Shown here piece by piece: positions 18,363 through 28,139 of a stretch of 64,000 bases of DNA (position 1 is its first letter; each line of letters opens with the position of its first letter). Source of the DNA: Cytophaga hutchinsonii ATCC 33406. GTDB taxonomy: Bacteria; Bacteroidota; Bacteroidia; Cytophagales; Cytophagaceae. A model generated the notes under the pieces. It was not told the DNA's origin. It saw only the letters and a program-made list of their open reading frames with translations, and searched no databases. The translations under genes were made by a program, and so were the position numbers. The stretch lies in the NCBI RefSeq assembly GCF_000014145.1, contig NC_008255.1:3674001-3738000 (forward strand), given 5' to 3'.

Positions 18363-21300
18363 ATGAGCTTTTTAAAATCCATCGGCATCTTCCTATTAGG
18401 TATTTTTTGCGTTCCTGTACTGGTACATGCACAACAATCTTCTGCCACCTTCGACATTGAATGGCTGGGAGTAAATCATACTATTACATTATTAAACGGA
18501 ACAACTATCACTTACCCGGTAGCAAAAGATGCTTTTGTAAATCTGGATGGGGTATTGGTTCTTCAAAAAGATGTGGTTGGTAAAGTTTCAGGAACGGTAG
18601 TGATTGAGAATGTTACTTTTTTTGCCGGTGATTCGAGTTCAAAAAGTGTGTTGCCTGCATTAAATGTACCCGAAAACCGCACGGTAACATATGCGGTGCG
18701 CCACAACGATGGCGTTACAACCCGCCTGTATATTCCAATCTTACAAAAAGACGGGGCCGGCAATTGGGCGCAACTTTCTTCCGTAAGCGTTCAATACAGC
18801 CTTACTTCTAATTATGACGAAACCCCTGTCCGGACAGATGTTTATTCAAGAGCCAATGCCAATGCACGTACAACGAATACAACAGGATCAGTGCTTGCAA
18901 GCGGTGATTGGTATAAAGTAGCCGTTTCCGAATCCGGTATTTATAAAATAACACCCTCGTATTTATCCAGCATTGGTATCAATACAAGTTCACTGGATCC
19001 ATCCATGATTCAGCTGTATGGCAATGGCGGCGGCATGTTGCCGCAGGCAAACAGCGATGCAAGAGCGGATGATCTGGTTGAGAATGCGGTTTTTATAAGC
19101 GAAGATGGCAATGGTGTTTTTGACAACGATGATTATATTTTATTTTATGCAGAATCTCCGCATACCTGGAACTATAATCCGGCTGGCGGCACTACATTTA
19201 CACATACGCTAAATTTATATTCCGATCAGAATTTTTATTTTTTAACGGTTAATCAGCAGCCCGGCAAACGGATTTCAAGCCAGGGTTCATTAGGCGGTGC
19301 CGCTCAAACAGTTTCTTCCTTTGATGAACATTTTTTTACTGAAACCGATCAGTACAACATTATGGATTCAGGAAGAGAATGGTACGGCATACAGTTTACA
19401 CAATATGTGCCAAGCCAGAATTTTTCTTTTAACATAACAGGAATTTTACCTAACGCTGATTTAAAACTGAAATCTGCTGTATTGAGCCGCTCGTATGTTT
19501 CAACCAGGTTTGTATATAAAGTCAACAACATTGCAAACCTTATTCCGGATCAGTATCTGCCGATACTAACAACTGAAGAACATGCAGATCTTGGAAGAGA
19601 TTCATTTATAATAGACACGCTCAATGCAGCTTCGCTTGGCAGCAATACATCGCTGTCTATTGGCATGACACTTACAGGAGGTATTGCTACTTCCATGGCT
19701 CACTTAAATTATCTGGAAGTGGTATTTGAAAAGTCGCTGCGTTTATACGGCAACTATACTTCATTCAGATCTTCTAAAAGTTTACTTCAACCAACCACAC
19801 AATATTCAATCAGCAATGCTTCCGGAACGGAAAATGTCTGGGATGTGAGTAATCCATTAAATGTAGTCAATCAGGCATATGATTTTACGGGTTCAGCTAT
19901 TGAATTCGGATCATCGAGTACGTCCTTAAAAGAATTTATTATTTTCTCCGGAAATAATTTCTCTGCGCCAACTTTTATCGAACGGGTTTCAAACCAGAAT
20001 TTACACGACATAACTTCAGGCAATATACCGGATATGATCATTGTAACCCACCCGGATTTTCAATCACAGGCACAACGGCTGGCAAACTTCAGAACAACTA
20101 ATGACGGTCTTCGTGTATATGTATGCACGACCGAACAGATCTACAATGAATTCGGGAGCGGTAAAAAAGACCTTACAGCCATTCGGGATTTTGTAAAAAT
20201 GGTGTATGACCGTGGTTCCGCTGGTTCGCAATTGAAATATCTGTTGCTGTTTGGAAAACCTACATACGATTATAAAAACCACACCGGCATTGGCGGCAAT
20301 TTTGTACCTACATACGAATCAAGAGAAAGTCTGAAAGAACTTCAATCCTATAACTCCGACGATTACTTTGGTTTTATGGATAATACAGAAGGCTACTGGG
20401 ATGAAACTCCGTTAGATGACAACACGCTTAATATTGGTGTAGGGCGTCTTCCGATCGGCAGTGCTGCACAGGGAGATATGATTGTAAGCAAACTGATCAA
20501 TGCATCTAAACCATCTACCAATACAAACGGCAACTGGAAAAATAAAATGACCTTACTTGCCGATGACGGTGATGGCATAACGCACTTGCAGGCAGCAGAA
20601 GTTTTATCTGCTACTGTAAATGCAAGAAACAAACAGATTAACATTAATAAAATATATGTAGATGCCTACCAGCAGGAAGCTACACCAGGAGGAGAAACCG
20701 CAAGCCTGGTAAATGAAGCCATCTACCGCGACATTGAAGACGGTACATTAATCTGGAACTATGTTGGCCATGGCGGAAATAATGTTTTAGCACAGGAAGC
20801 TATTGTTACTACAACAACCATCAATTCCTGGAACAACATCAACAAGCTGCCTTTCTTTATAACTGCTACCTGCAGTTTCGGCCGCTTTGACAAACCAGGA
20901 CTCGTTTCCGGTGCAGAGAACGTACTGATGAGCAGCAATGGCGGTAGTTTTGGTAATTTAACTTCAACGCGGACCGTTTATTCATTCAGTAACCTTGCCA
21001 TTAATAATGCCTTTTATAGCTATGCTTTTTTAACAAATGCTGACGGCAGTTATTACACACTTGGCGATATTATGAAAAACACTAAAAACAATGCAGCCGC
21101 CCTGCAAGGTGTTTACAACAGAAATTATACGCTGCTGGGAGATCCAAGTATGAAAATAAGCTACCCGCAGAAGAAGATGATTATTATAGCTGTAAACGGC
21201 ACGCCGGTTAACAGTGTACCCGATACATTAAAAGCCTTAAGCAAAGTTACCTTAGACGGCCTGGTGCAGGATTATACCGGAACAACATTAACCTCTTACA

Positions 21301-22253
21301 GCGGAGTATCACGGATTACCATTTTTGATAAACCTACAACCGTTCCGACTCTTGGTTCAACCGGATCATCTAAAACAACATTCAAACTTCAAAACAATAT
21401 CATCTTTGATGGTTTGGTAACGGTTACCAATGGAGCATACAAAGTAAGTTTTATTGTACCAAAAGACATTTCGTATAATTTTGATTACGGAAAAATCAGC
21501 CTATACTCTGAGCTTACAAACGGCACCACCGATGCCGGCGGATATTTAAGTAATATTGTTGTGGGCGGTTCAAATGCCAATGCTCCGGAAGACAAAATTC
21601 CACCGACAGTAAAACTGTATTTAAATGATCCTTCTTTTGTATCGGGTGGTGTATCGCGTGAAAATCCGGTGTTTTATGCCGATGTTGCAGACGAAAATGG
21701 TATAAATGTTTCTGCCGCCGGTATTGGCCATGAAATAACCCTGGTATTGAGCAATAATTCGGAGGTAATTATTCTGAACAAGTATTACACGGCTTCAAAA
21801 GATGATTATTCAAAAGGGAAAGTAGAATTTCCACTTAAAGACTTAAGCCCCGGCACCTATTCCCTGCGCTTTAAAGTTTGGGATACCTATAATAATTCTA
21901 CGGAAGAAACATTGGAATTTACCATTGAAGCAACTTCAAAAATACAATTGAGCCATGTGCTTAATTATCCGAATCCATTTACCACCAATACCACTTTTCA
22001 CTTTGACCACAACCGTTTTGGCGACAATTTAATGGTTCAGGTACAAATTTATACGGTATCCGGTAAATTGGTTAAAACACTGGATGAAACCATTTTTAAC
22101 AGTCCATCGCATGTTGCCAACCTCACCTGGGACGGTTTAGATGATTATGGAGATAAAATTGGCCGTGGTGTATACGTTTATAAACTAAAAATTCGTTCAC
22201 TACAGGACGGTTCAACAACACATGTTTTTGAGAAACTGGTGCTCTTGAATTAA
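18363..22253 (+). CDS. porU: Type IX secretion system sortase PorU
   Basis: A 1296-residue outer-membrane protease of the gingipain (C25) family that cuts the C-terminal sorting signal off type IX cargo and links the product to the cell surface. A signal peptide (LGIFCVPVLVHAQ) is followed by a long beta-rich N-terminal region, then the caspase-like catalytic domain. The catalytic pair is visible as His803 in WNYVGHGGN and Cys837 in FFITATCSFGRF. The C-terminus carries a type-A-like sorting domain (LNYPNPFTTNTTFHF ... WDGLDDYG ... GRGVYVYKLKI). It is followed by porV, the usual pairing. Confidence 0.96.
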   Translation: MSFLKSIGIFLLGIFCVPVLVHAQQSSATFDIEWLGVNHTITLLNGTTITYPVAKDAFVNLDGVLVLQKDVVGKVSGTVVIENVTFFAGDSSSKSVLPALNVPENRTVTYAVRHNDGVTTRLYIPILQKDGAGNWAQLSSVSVQYSLTSNYDETPVRTDVYSRANANARTTNTTGSVLASGDWYKVAVSESGIYKITPSYLSSIGINTSSLDPSMIQLYGNGGGMLPQANSDARADDLVENAVFISEDGNGVFDNDDYILFYAESPHTWNYNPAGGTTFTHTLNLYSDQNFYFLTVNQQPGKRISSQGSLGGAAQTVSSFDEHFFTETDQYNIMDSGREWYGIQFTQYVPSQNFSFNITGILPNADLKLKSAVLSRSYVSTRFVYKVNNIANLIPDQYLPILTTEEHADLGRDSFIIDTLNAASLGSNTSLSIGMTLTGGIATSMAHLNYLEVVFEKSLRLYGNYTSFRSSKSLLQPTTQYSISNASGTENVWDVSNPLNVVNQAYDFTGSAIEFGSSSTSLKEFIIFSGNNFSAPTFIERVSNQNLHDITSGNIPDMIIVTHPDFQSQAQRLANFRTTNDGLRVYVCTTEQIYNEFGSGKKDLTAIRDFVKMVYDRGSAGSQLKYLLLFGKPTYDYKNHTGIGGNFVPTYESRESLKELQSYNSDDYFGFMDNTEGYWDETPLDDNTLNIGVGRLPIGSAAQGDMIVSKLINASKPSTNTNGNWKNKMTLLADDGDGITHLQAAEVLSATVNARNKQININKIYVDAYQQEATPGGETASLVNEAIYRDIEDGTLIWNYVGHGGNNVLAQEAIVTTTTINSWNNINKLPFFITATCSFGRFDKPGLVSGAENVLMSSNGGSFGNLTSTRTVYSFSNLAINNAFYSYAFLTNADGSYYTLGDIMKNTKNNAAALQGVYNRNYTLLGDPSMKISYPQKKMIIIAVNGTPVNSVPDTLKALSKVTLDGLVQDYTGTTLTSYSGVSRITIFDKPTTVPTLGSTGSSKTTFKLQNNIIFDGLVTVTNGAYKVSFIVPKDISYNFDYGKISLYSELTNGTTDAGGYLSNIVVGGSNANAPEDKIPPTVKLYLNDPSFVSGGVSRENPVFYADVADENGINVSAAGIGHEITLVLSNNSEVIILNKYYTASKDDYSKGKVEFPLKDLSPGTYSLRFKVWDTYNNSTEETLEFTIEATSKIQLSHVLNYPNPFTTNTTFHFDHNRFGDNLMVQVQIYTVSGKLVKTLDETIFNSPSHVANLTWDGLDDYGDKIGRGVYVYKLKIRSLQDGSTTHVFEKLVLLN

Positions 22254-22271
22254 TTTAATTGAATAAAAACT

Positions 22272-22279
22272 TATATTTG
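22272..22279 (+). promoter_or_regulatory. Possible -7 box upstream of porV
   Basis: TATATTTG matches TAnnTTTG and lies 20 bp before the porV ATG, inside the 46-bp porU-porV gap. It could give porV and the M16 gene their own promoter. No well-spaced -33 element was found. Confidence 0.35.
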
Positions 22280-22299
22280 TTGTTGATAATTATTAAAAT

Positions 22300-23460
22300 A
22301 TGCAAAAATTACTCGTTTCAGTATTGTTTTTAACAACGGTTGGTATTTTCCACACGTTTGGTCAATCTGCACAAAACCAATATTCACAAACCATTACCAC
22401 TGCGGTTCCATTTTTAAGTATCACTCCGGATGCACGTGCCGGGGGGATGGGCGATGCAGGTGCTGCCACTTCACCGGATGCAAATGCAACATACTGGAAT
22501 CCCGGAAAACTGGCCTTTGCCAAATATGACATGAGTGCCGCAATTTCGTACAACCCCTGGTTGCGCAAATTGGTAAACGATATGTCTCTGTCTTATTTAT
22601 CCGCTTATAAAAAATTACGTAAAGAAGATGCCGTTGGCGTAAGTTTTAAATACTTCAACTTAGGTCAGGTAACATTTACAGATAACAGCGGTAACATTAT
22701 CCGCGATTTTCAACCGAATGAATTGTCGTTTGGGTTAACCTATTCAAGAATGTTATCTAAAAACTTTTCGCTTGGATTAGGTGTTAAATATTTCCGTTCA
22801 GATTTAGTGGGCAGTTACACGTCAGGTACAGGAACGGTTGCTAAAGCAATCAATAGTGTATCTGCAGATATTGGCGCGTATTACACAAAAGATCTGCTGG
22901 TAGGCGGAAAAAATTCAAACATTGCTTTCGGTGCGGTTATTAATGACATCGGACCAAAGGTTACTTATACGGATATTGACAACAAAAACTTTATTCCTAC
23001 AAACTTCCGTCTTGGCGGTACATACACCATTGAGGCTGATGCCTACAATAAATTTTCATTCTCTCTTGATGCCAATAAATTGATGGTACCAAGCAAGTGG
23101 GATAGTGTAGGTACAAATCCAAAAGATATGGGCATGCTTCAAGGTATGTTCAGTTCATTCACAGATTCTCAATATGGCTTTAAAGGAGAAATGAGAGAAA
23201 TCATCTTATGTATGGGTGCTGAATATTGGTATGATAACCTGTTTGCTATCCGAGGAGGTTATCACTATGAAAATCCGCAAAACGGAAACCGTCGTTATGC
23301 AAACGTTGGTATCGGGATCCGTTACAAAGTATTTGGTTTGGATATGGCTTATCTGATACCGATTCAACAATCCAATCCATTGGCTGAAACACTTCGATTT
23401 ACGTTACATTTCAACTTTGAATCGAAAAAACAAATTGATGATTCTGTTATAGATAATTAA
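22300..23460 (+). CDS. porV: Type IX secretion outer-membrane protein PorV
   Basis: A 386-residue outer-membrane barrel that collects folded cargo from the type IX translocon and delivers it to PorU. It has a signal peptide (VLFLTTVGIFHTFGQ) and the family opening FLSITPDARAGGMGDAGAAT with SPDANATYWNPGKLAF, followed by alternating amphipathic strands of a FadL-like barrel. The end is LRFTLHFNFESKKQIDDSV. Its stop codon overlaps the start of the M16 gene by one base (TAATG). Confidence 0.96.
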   Translation: MQKLLVSVLFLTTVGIFHTFGQSAQNQYSQTITTAVPFLSITPDARAGGMGDAGAATSPDANATYWNPGKLAFAKYDMSAAISYNPWLRKLVNDMSLSYLSAYKKLRKEDAVGVSFKYFNLGQVTFTDNSGNIIRDFQPNELSFGLTYSRMLSKNFSLGLGVKYFRSDLVGSYTSGTGTVAKAINSVSADIGAYYTKDLLVGGKNSNIAFGAVINDIGPKVTYTDIDNKNFIPTNFRLGGTYTIEADAYNKFSFSLDANKLMVPSKWDSVGTNPKDMGMLQGMFSSFTDSQYGFKGEMREIILCMGAEYWYDNLFAIRGGYHYENPQNGNRRYANVGIGIRYKVFGLDMAYLIPIQQSNPLAETLRFTLHFNFESKKQIDDSVIDN

Positions 23461-24743
23461 TGACACACATACTAGACAGGACGGTTGCTCCTGCAATAAA
23501 CCCAATTGACCGTTTCCACTTACCAAAAGTGGAAACGGTTTCGTTTTCTAACGGAAACAAGCTGCATACATTTGCCTTAGGTACACAACCTGTTGTGCGT
23601 GTTGAATGGATATTTAATACGGGCAGCCGTGTGGAAGAAAAAACAGGTACTTCTTTTTTCACATCAAAAATGTTAGCAGAAGGCACAAGCGCGCTAACAT
23701 CTCCTCAAATACAGGAATTTCTGGCTCAGTTTGGTGCTTTTCTTGAAGTTAATCCCGGAAACGAACGCATCAACATTACGTTATTCAGCTTAGAAAAACA
23801 TTTAGCTGTATTAATTCCGTTCATTAAAAATCTGTTAACCGATAGTATCTTCCCCGAAGAGCAGTTAACAAAAATGAAACAGATACAATCTCAAGGCATA
23901 CAGGTAAACCTTGAAAAGACAGCGTATGTGGCGGGTGTTGCTTTCAGAGAATTATTGTTCAACAACAATCACCCGTATGGCAAACATTTAAATTTAGAAG
24001 TTATTGATGCCATTAAAAAAGAAGATCTGATCCGCTTTTTTAAGGAAGAGCTTTTAAATAAAACATGTGACATTATTATAACAGGTGGTTTCAGCGCAGA
24101 AAGCATATCTCTACTTGAGCAGCAATTCGGTAAGGATAGCGTAGTTGGCTGTAATACAAAAAAACCGTTACCGAGCCTGTTAAAACCAACAAGAGAAATT
24201 GTTTTGGAGAAAGAAGGAAGCGTACAGTCTTCTGTACGCTACGGACGCATGTTATTCAATCATTCTCATGCAGATTACTTTGATGCCTATATTTTAAATG
24301 AAATATTAGGCGGTTATTTCGGTTCACGTCTGATGCAGAATATCCGCGAAGAGAAAGGTTACACCTATGGCATTCATTCAAGCATAGTACCTATGCAGGA
24401 AGACGGATACTTTGTAATTGGCACAGATGTCAAAAGAGAATTTACCAAGAATACAATTGAAGAAATTGAAAAAGAACTTCAGCTGTTAATCGATGTACCT
24501 GTTTCTGATAATGAATTGGAAACAGTGAAAAATTATATGCTTGGTAGTTTTGTAGGTGATATTCAAACACCGTTTTCTATCGCGGATAAATACAAAACGA
24601 TTTATTTTAACGGATTGGGTGATGATTATTATGACCGCTTCTTTGCACGGATACAATCTATAACAGCAGCCGATATTCAGGCGGTAGCAAAAAAGTACTT
24701 CACGCCGGCAGAAATGTCTTACGTAATTTCAGGTGGTTTTTAA
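23460..24743 (+). CDS. M16 peptidase homologue lacking the zinc motif
   Basis: A 427-residue member of the M16 (insulinase/MPP) family. The position of the zinc-binding HxxEH reads F66-F-T-S69-K70 inside GTSFFTSKMLAEGT, so both His and the catalytic Glu are replaced. The second-half substrate motif is retained: R296 and Y303 in NIREEKGYTYGIHSS. This is the pattern of the non-catalytic subunit in M16B heterodimers. No zinc-carrying partner gene is adjacent in the window. It is translationally coupled to porV (TAATG overlap) and closed by a long hairpin at 24768. Confidence 0.9.
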   Translation: MTHILDRTVAPAINPIDRFHLPKVETVSFSNGNKLHTFALGTQPVVRVEWIFNTGSRVEEKTGTSFFTSKMLAEGTSALTSPQIQEFLAQFGAFLEVNPGNERINITLFSLEKHLAVLIPFIKNLLTDSIFPEEQLTKMKQIQSQGIQVNLEKTAYVAGVAFRELLFNNNHPYGKHLNLEVIDAIKKEDLIRFFKEELLNKTCDIIITGGFSAESISLLEQQFGKDSVVGCNTKKPLPSLLKPTREIVLEKEGSVQSSVRYGRMLFNHSHADYFDAYILNEILGGYFGSRLMQNIREEKGYTYGIHSSIVPMQEDGYFVIGTDVKREFTKNTIEEIEKELQLLIDVPVSDNELETVKNYMLGSFVGDIQTPFSIADKYKTIYFNGLGDDYYDRFFARIQSITAADIQAVAKKYFTPAEMSYVISGGF

Positions 24744-24767
24744 TACTCCGAATTTATTCAAACAATT

Positions 24768-24812
24768 AAAAAGCAAAAGGTTTTGTGTTGACACAAAACC
24801 TTTTGCTTTTTT
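24768..24812. terminator. Strong bidirectional hairpin terminator after the porU-porV-M16 run
   Basis: A perfect 21-bp inverted repeat (arms 24768-24788 and 24791-24811) with only two bases between the arms. A and T tracts flank it on both sides, so it can stop transcripts from the M16 gene (plus) and from the small minus-strand membrane gene at 24842. Confidence 0.88.
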
Positions 24813-24841
24813 AAATATATCTCAACAGTATTTTCTATCAA

Positions 24842-25060
24842 CTAGCGATTGAATTGTGATTGTCTTTTTATTTTTCTGATATGGATACTGATGCGCAGCA
24901 TCAGAAAAATAACGGCAGTAATGGTTACTGCTGTCAGCACTATTACTGCATTCATGCTCTTATGCATAATTATACCTGTAATGTTACATGAATTCAACAT
25001 ACAGGCAAGTACCATAACGAAAAAAATAATAATCAGCTCTTTTCCATTTACTTTATCCAT
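24842..25060 (-). CDS. Small two-helix membrane protein, 72 aa
   Basis: MDKVNGKE leads into two hydrophobic helices (LIIIFFVMVLACMLNSC and AVIVLTAVTITAVIFLML) and a basic tail RISIHIRKIKRQSQFNR, a sensible inside-positive topology. I prefer this strand over an overlapping plus-strand frame because of the soluble start and basic end. No clear ribosome-binding site was seen. Function unknown. It lies downstream of another tiny membrane gene on the same strand. Confidence 0.5.
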   Translation of the reverse strand: MDKVNGKELIIIFFVMVLACMLNSCNITGIIMHKSMNAVIVLTAVTITAVIFLMLRISIHIRKIKRQSQFNR

Positions 25061-25172
25061 AACACAATTTGTTTTGGTTGAATAGCATGTATTAATTTGA
25101 TGAGCATATCTATTATATGGATTTAGGCCCCCGCATTACCGCATATAGATATGCTTCTGTTAAATTTTTTTA

Positions 25173-25361
25173 TTAAAATAAATGATCCTCTTTTTCAGAC
25201 TTTTGAATAAGCACCACAGCGATTACTATTAAAAACAATACCGGAATGGTGTATCCTCTATCCATGTAAAAAATGCTTATCATGCTGAACAAAACGAACA
25301 TCATAATTAATAATGTAATAGCAAAGATCACAACATATTTTGCCTGAATAAGCTTTTTCAT
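25173..25361 (-). CDS. Small two-helix membrane protein, 62 aa
   Basis: A 62-residue frame with two hydrophobic segments (YVVIFAITLLIMMFVLFSMI and IPVLFLIVIAVVLI) and a charged end QKSEKEDHLF. An AAGAGG sequence lies about 11 bases before the ATG, better than for most genes here, which supports translation. Function is unknown. With the 72-residue neighbour it may form a small operon of membrane micro-proteins. Confidence 0.55.
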   Translation of the reverse strand: MKKLIQAKYVVIFAITLLIMMFVLFSMISIFYMDRGYTIPVLFLIVIAVVLIQKSEKEDHLF

Positions 25362-25492
25362 ATTTCAAAACCTCTTTTTATAAATCATTTTTATGCCATA
25401 AAGGTATTGACAATACAAGGAAATGAACTTACATGATTATGAGTTAATCTTATATCATTCCCATTTACATTATATTTAAGAACTCTCTAAAT

Positions 25493-25540
25493 AAAAATGC
25501 GCAGGTGTCTGTTTATTACAGACACCTGCGCATTTTTATT
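25493..25540. terminator. Hairpin terminator after ccmF
   Basis: A perfect 19-bp stem (arms 25493-25511 and 25519-25537) around the loop tttatta, with A/T tracts on both sides. It lies 20 bp past the ccmF stop on the minus strand and closes the ccm operon. Confidence 0.88.
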
Positions 25541-25557
25541 CTTTGTATTATGTGTCG

Positions 25558-28137
25558 TTATATTACTTCCTGTCCCTTATTACGCATGGCAACAAACTCT
25601 TTGTAGCGGCGGAACATAGCCATTCCCAAACCAAGGATTACCAGCAGCGTACCGATCCATAAAAGGTTGATGCCGGGTTTTTCAATCGCTTTAATAATGA
25701 TGTAATCTTTCTGACAGGTTTGTACATTGAATACGAATTCATGCGATTCAGGTTTGATTTTTTCAAGACTGATTTTTACACCTAATTCTTCGTTCAATTC
25801 AGGGATAGCGCCTGAAGCACTTTCCTGAGCTAAGATAACAAGATTCGGATGCATCGGGTACGCAGCTCCATCCGGACCAAGCAGCAACATATGAGCAACA
25901 ACAGAGAAATCATCTTCACCCAAAGCAACTCCCGGCACATTTTTGATTACATCTACATGTTTGAAGATGCATACATAATCATTGATGTAAATGGTATCTC
26001 CTTGTTTGATGGTATGTGTTTCCACTTCCGACCAATCACGTTCATCAGCTTCAAGCGGTATAGCTGAAAGATGTGAGTATAAATCTCTGCTCAGGAAATG
26101 TTTGATATCCGGGGAAACAACATTGCCCATACGCGGGTTCTGCTGAATACGCGGATATAGTGTGAATGTATCTCCTGCTGCTTTTACATATGCAACTTCA
26201 TAAAATGTGTTTTCCGGATTGGTTGTTAAGGTGTCTCCTTTTTTAAACACCAGCACGTCTTTATCTTTCAGGTCTTTACGGATAATAACTTTGTATGGGT
26301 CCTGTGTAGGGAATGTCCAGTCTTTGTTTACATAACCTCCGTATCCATTCACTTCGATCCGCTGGCCTTTATAGATCAGCTGCATGTCTTTCATCTTTTC
26401 CGGTGCGTTGCGGAAAAGCAGCAGATTGTCTCTGTTTACATCATCTGTAAATTCTTTTGAATACAGAAGGCCTGTGTTATTCAATGAAACAATTCTGGAA
26501 TAACCCGAAGAAAACAGAATGCCGATCAACATCATAGCTACACCAATGTGCGCCAATGCTCCGCCAGTAATACGATAGTTATTGCGTACTACTTTTACAA
26601 AGATCATGATATTACTGAAGATTGAGAATAAACTGGCAGCGACCAGTAAGATATACGCCGTCTTTACCAGATAGTGAATTTCCTCACCTGTATAAGCATC
26701 CAGAAGACCTGTTAAAATGATTACACATGTACAGCCTAATGCTACAATAATGGGTAAGTACAAGGCATCCCACAATTGTTTTTTATCCATTTTCTTCCAC
26801 CAGAAAAACTGTCCCATACCAGACAGTATTGCGATGAAAATTGCGAAACCCATTTGCCAGTAGCTGTAAAATGTTTCCGGGCTTGAAGGCGGAGCTGCAT
26901 CTAATTCAATACCAAAGGATTTTGCAATGGTGTTATATACCGGCATAGATGTCATGGCCAATACCTGGAAAGCCGCTAGGCTTAATACTGCAACGCCTAT
27001 GAAGATCCAGAATTCACGTGAATAGGCTGAAGGCTCTTCCTGATCAAACGGAATTTTTTTCCAGGATTTTATAATTAACCCGCCGGCTAAAAACGTAAAG
27101 GTTAACAGATAAATTAACAGCTGACCTGACAAACCCAGATCTGTGAATGAGTGCACAGATGAATTTCCCAAAATACCGCTTCGGGTTAAAAATGTTGCAT
27201 ATAAAATTAACAGGAACGAAAGCGTCACCATGATCACGGCCATACGCAATGCTGTTCCGCTGTTTTTGTATGAGATCATCAGGTGCAGCGACGCGATTAA
27301 AATCAACCATGGAACGTACACGGCATTCTCAACCGGATCCCAGTTCCAGTATCCGCCGAAGTTTAAGGTTTCGTACGCCCAATACGCGCCCATCATAATA
27401 CCGGTACCTAAAATTACAGCGGCAAATAATGCCCACGGCAATGCCGGGCGGATCCATTCTTTTGTCCAGCCTTTCCACAGGCCTGCCATACAGTAAGCAA
27501 ACGGAACAATCGTTGCAGCAAAACCTAAGAACAAGGTAGGCGGGTGAATAACCATCCAGTAATTCTGTAACAATGGGTTCAGGCCATTTCCATCTTCTGC
27601 GATAAAGTCCGGCCGTACGTTATACACCGGCAGATCAGGCATCGCGTCTTTCATCAGAATAAATGGCGAAGAACCGATTTTTGTATTCAGATACGGAAGT
27701 ACAATACCAATAATCATGGATGCCAGAAATGCCTGTACCAGCATGAACACAGACATTACAGGTGCCTCCCATTTATTGTTTACTTTAATAAGAATCGTAC
27801 CTAATACGGCATGCCAGAAAATCCACAATAAAAAACTTCCTTCCTGCCCTTCCCAGAAACAGGAGATCATGTAATAAACCGGCAGGTGATTGGATGAGTG
27901 ACTCCACGCGTAGTGGTACTCATAGCGGTGATTATAGATGATGGCAAACAGTGTTGCAACCACACCAACTACTGACAACGCGTGCACACCAAAGGCTATG
28001 CGTGAGAACATAAGCCACGACTGCTTACCTGATTGATTTTCTTTAGATGCTTCATAATAACCATAAGAAGCAAGAATAGCAGCAAAGAACGAAGTGATTA
28101 CAAATAGATGGCCGTAATCGCCGATAAGCAAATCCAT
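25558..28137 (-). CDS. ccmF: Cytochrome c maturation heme lyase CcmF
   Basis: An 859-residue polytopic inner-membrane protein that transfers heme from CcmE to apocytochrome c in system I. The tryptophan-rich WWD heme-handling motif reads GGYWNWDPVENAVYVPWL, and the CcmF/NrfE hallmarks WEGQEGSFLLW and YWMVIHPPTLFLGF are present. About 14-15 helices are followed by a periplasmic beta domain (about residues 560-810) and a last helix NLLWIGTLLVILGLGMAMF. It is the last gene of the run ccmB-ccmC-ccmD-like-ccmE-ccmF and starts 2 bp after ccmE. Confidence 0.95.
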   Translation of the reverse strand: MDLLIGDYGHLFVITSFFAAILASYGYYEASKENQSGKQSWLMFSRIAFGVHALSVVGVVATLFAIIYNHRYEYHYAWSHSSNHLPVYYMISCFWEGQEGSFLLWIFWHAVLGTILIKVNNKWEAPVMSVFMLVQAFLASMIIGIVLPYLNTKIGSSPFILMKDAMPDLPVYNVRPDFIAEDGNGLNPLLQNYWMVIHPPTLFLGFAATIVPFAYCMAGLWKGWTKEWIRPALPWALFAAVILGTGIMMGAYWAYETLNFGGYWNWDPVENAVYVPWLILIASLHLMISYKNSGTALRMAVIMVTLSFLLILYATFLTRSGILGNSSVHSFTDLGLSGQLLIYLLTFTFLAGGLIIKSWKKIPFDQEEPSAYSREFWIFIGVAVLSLAAFQVLAMTSMPVYNTIAKSFGIELDAAPPSSPETFYSYWQMGFAIFIAILSGMGQFFWWKKMDKKQLWDALYLPIIVALGCTCVIILTGLLDAYTGEEIHYLVKTAYILLVAASLFSIFSNIMIFVKVVRNNYRITGGALAHIGVAMMLIGILFSSGYSRIVSLNNTGLLYSKEFTDDVNRDNLLLFRNAPEKMKDMQLIYKGQRIEVNGYGGYVNKDWTFPTQDPYKVIIRKDLKDKDVLVFKKGDTLTTNPENTFYEVAYVKAAGDTFTLYPRIQQNPRMGNVVSPDIKHFLSRDLYSHLSAIPLEADERDWSEVETHTIKQGDTIYINDYVCIFKHVDVIKNVPGVALGEDDFSVVAHMLLLGPDGAAYPMHPNLVILAQESASGAIPELNEELGVKISLEKIKPESHEFVFNVQTCQKDYIIIKAIEKPGINLLWIGTLLVILGLGMAMFRRYKEFVAMRNKGQEVI

Positions 28138-28139
28138 AA

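Noticed and set aside
24849-25085. Plus-strand 78-residue hydrophobic frame
   Set aside because: It lies almost wholly opposite the 72-residue minus-strand frame. Antisense of membrane helices is often hydrophobic, and the minus-strand version has the better soluble start and basic tail.
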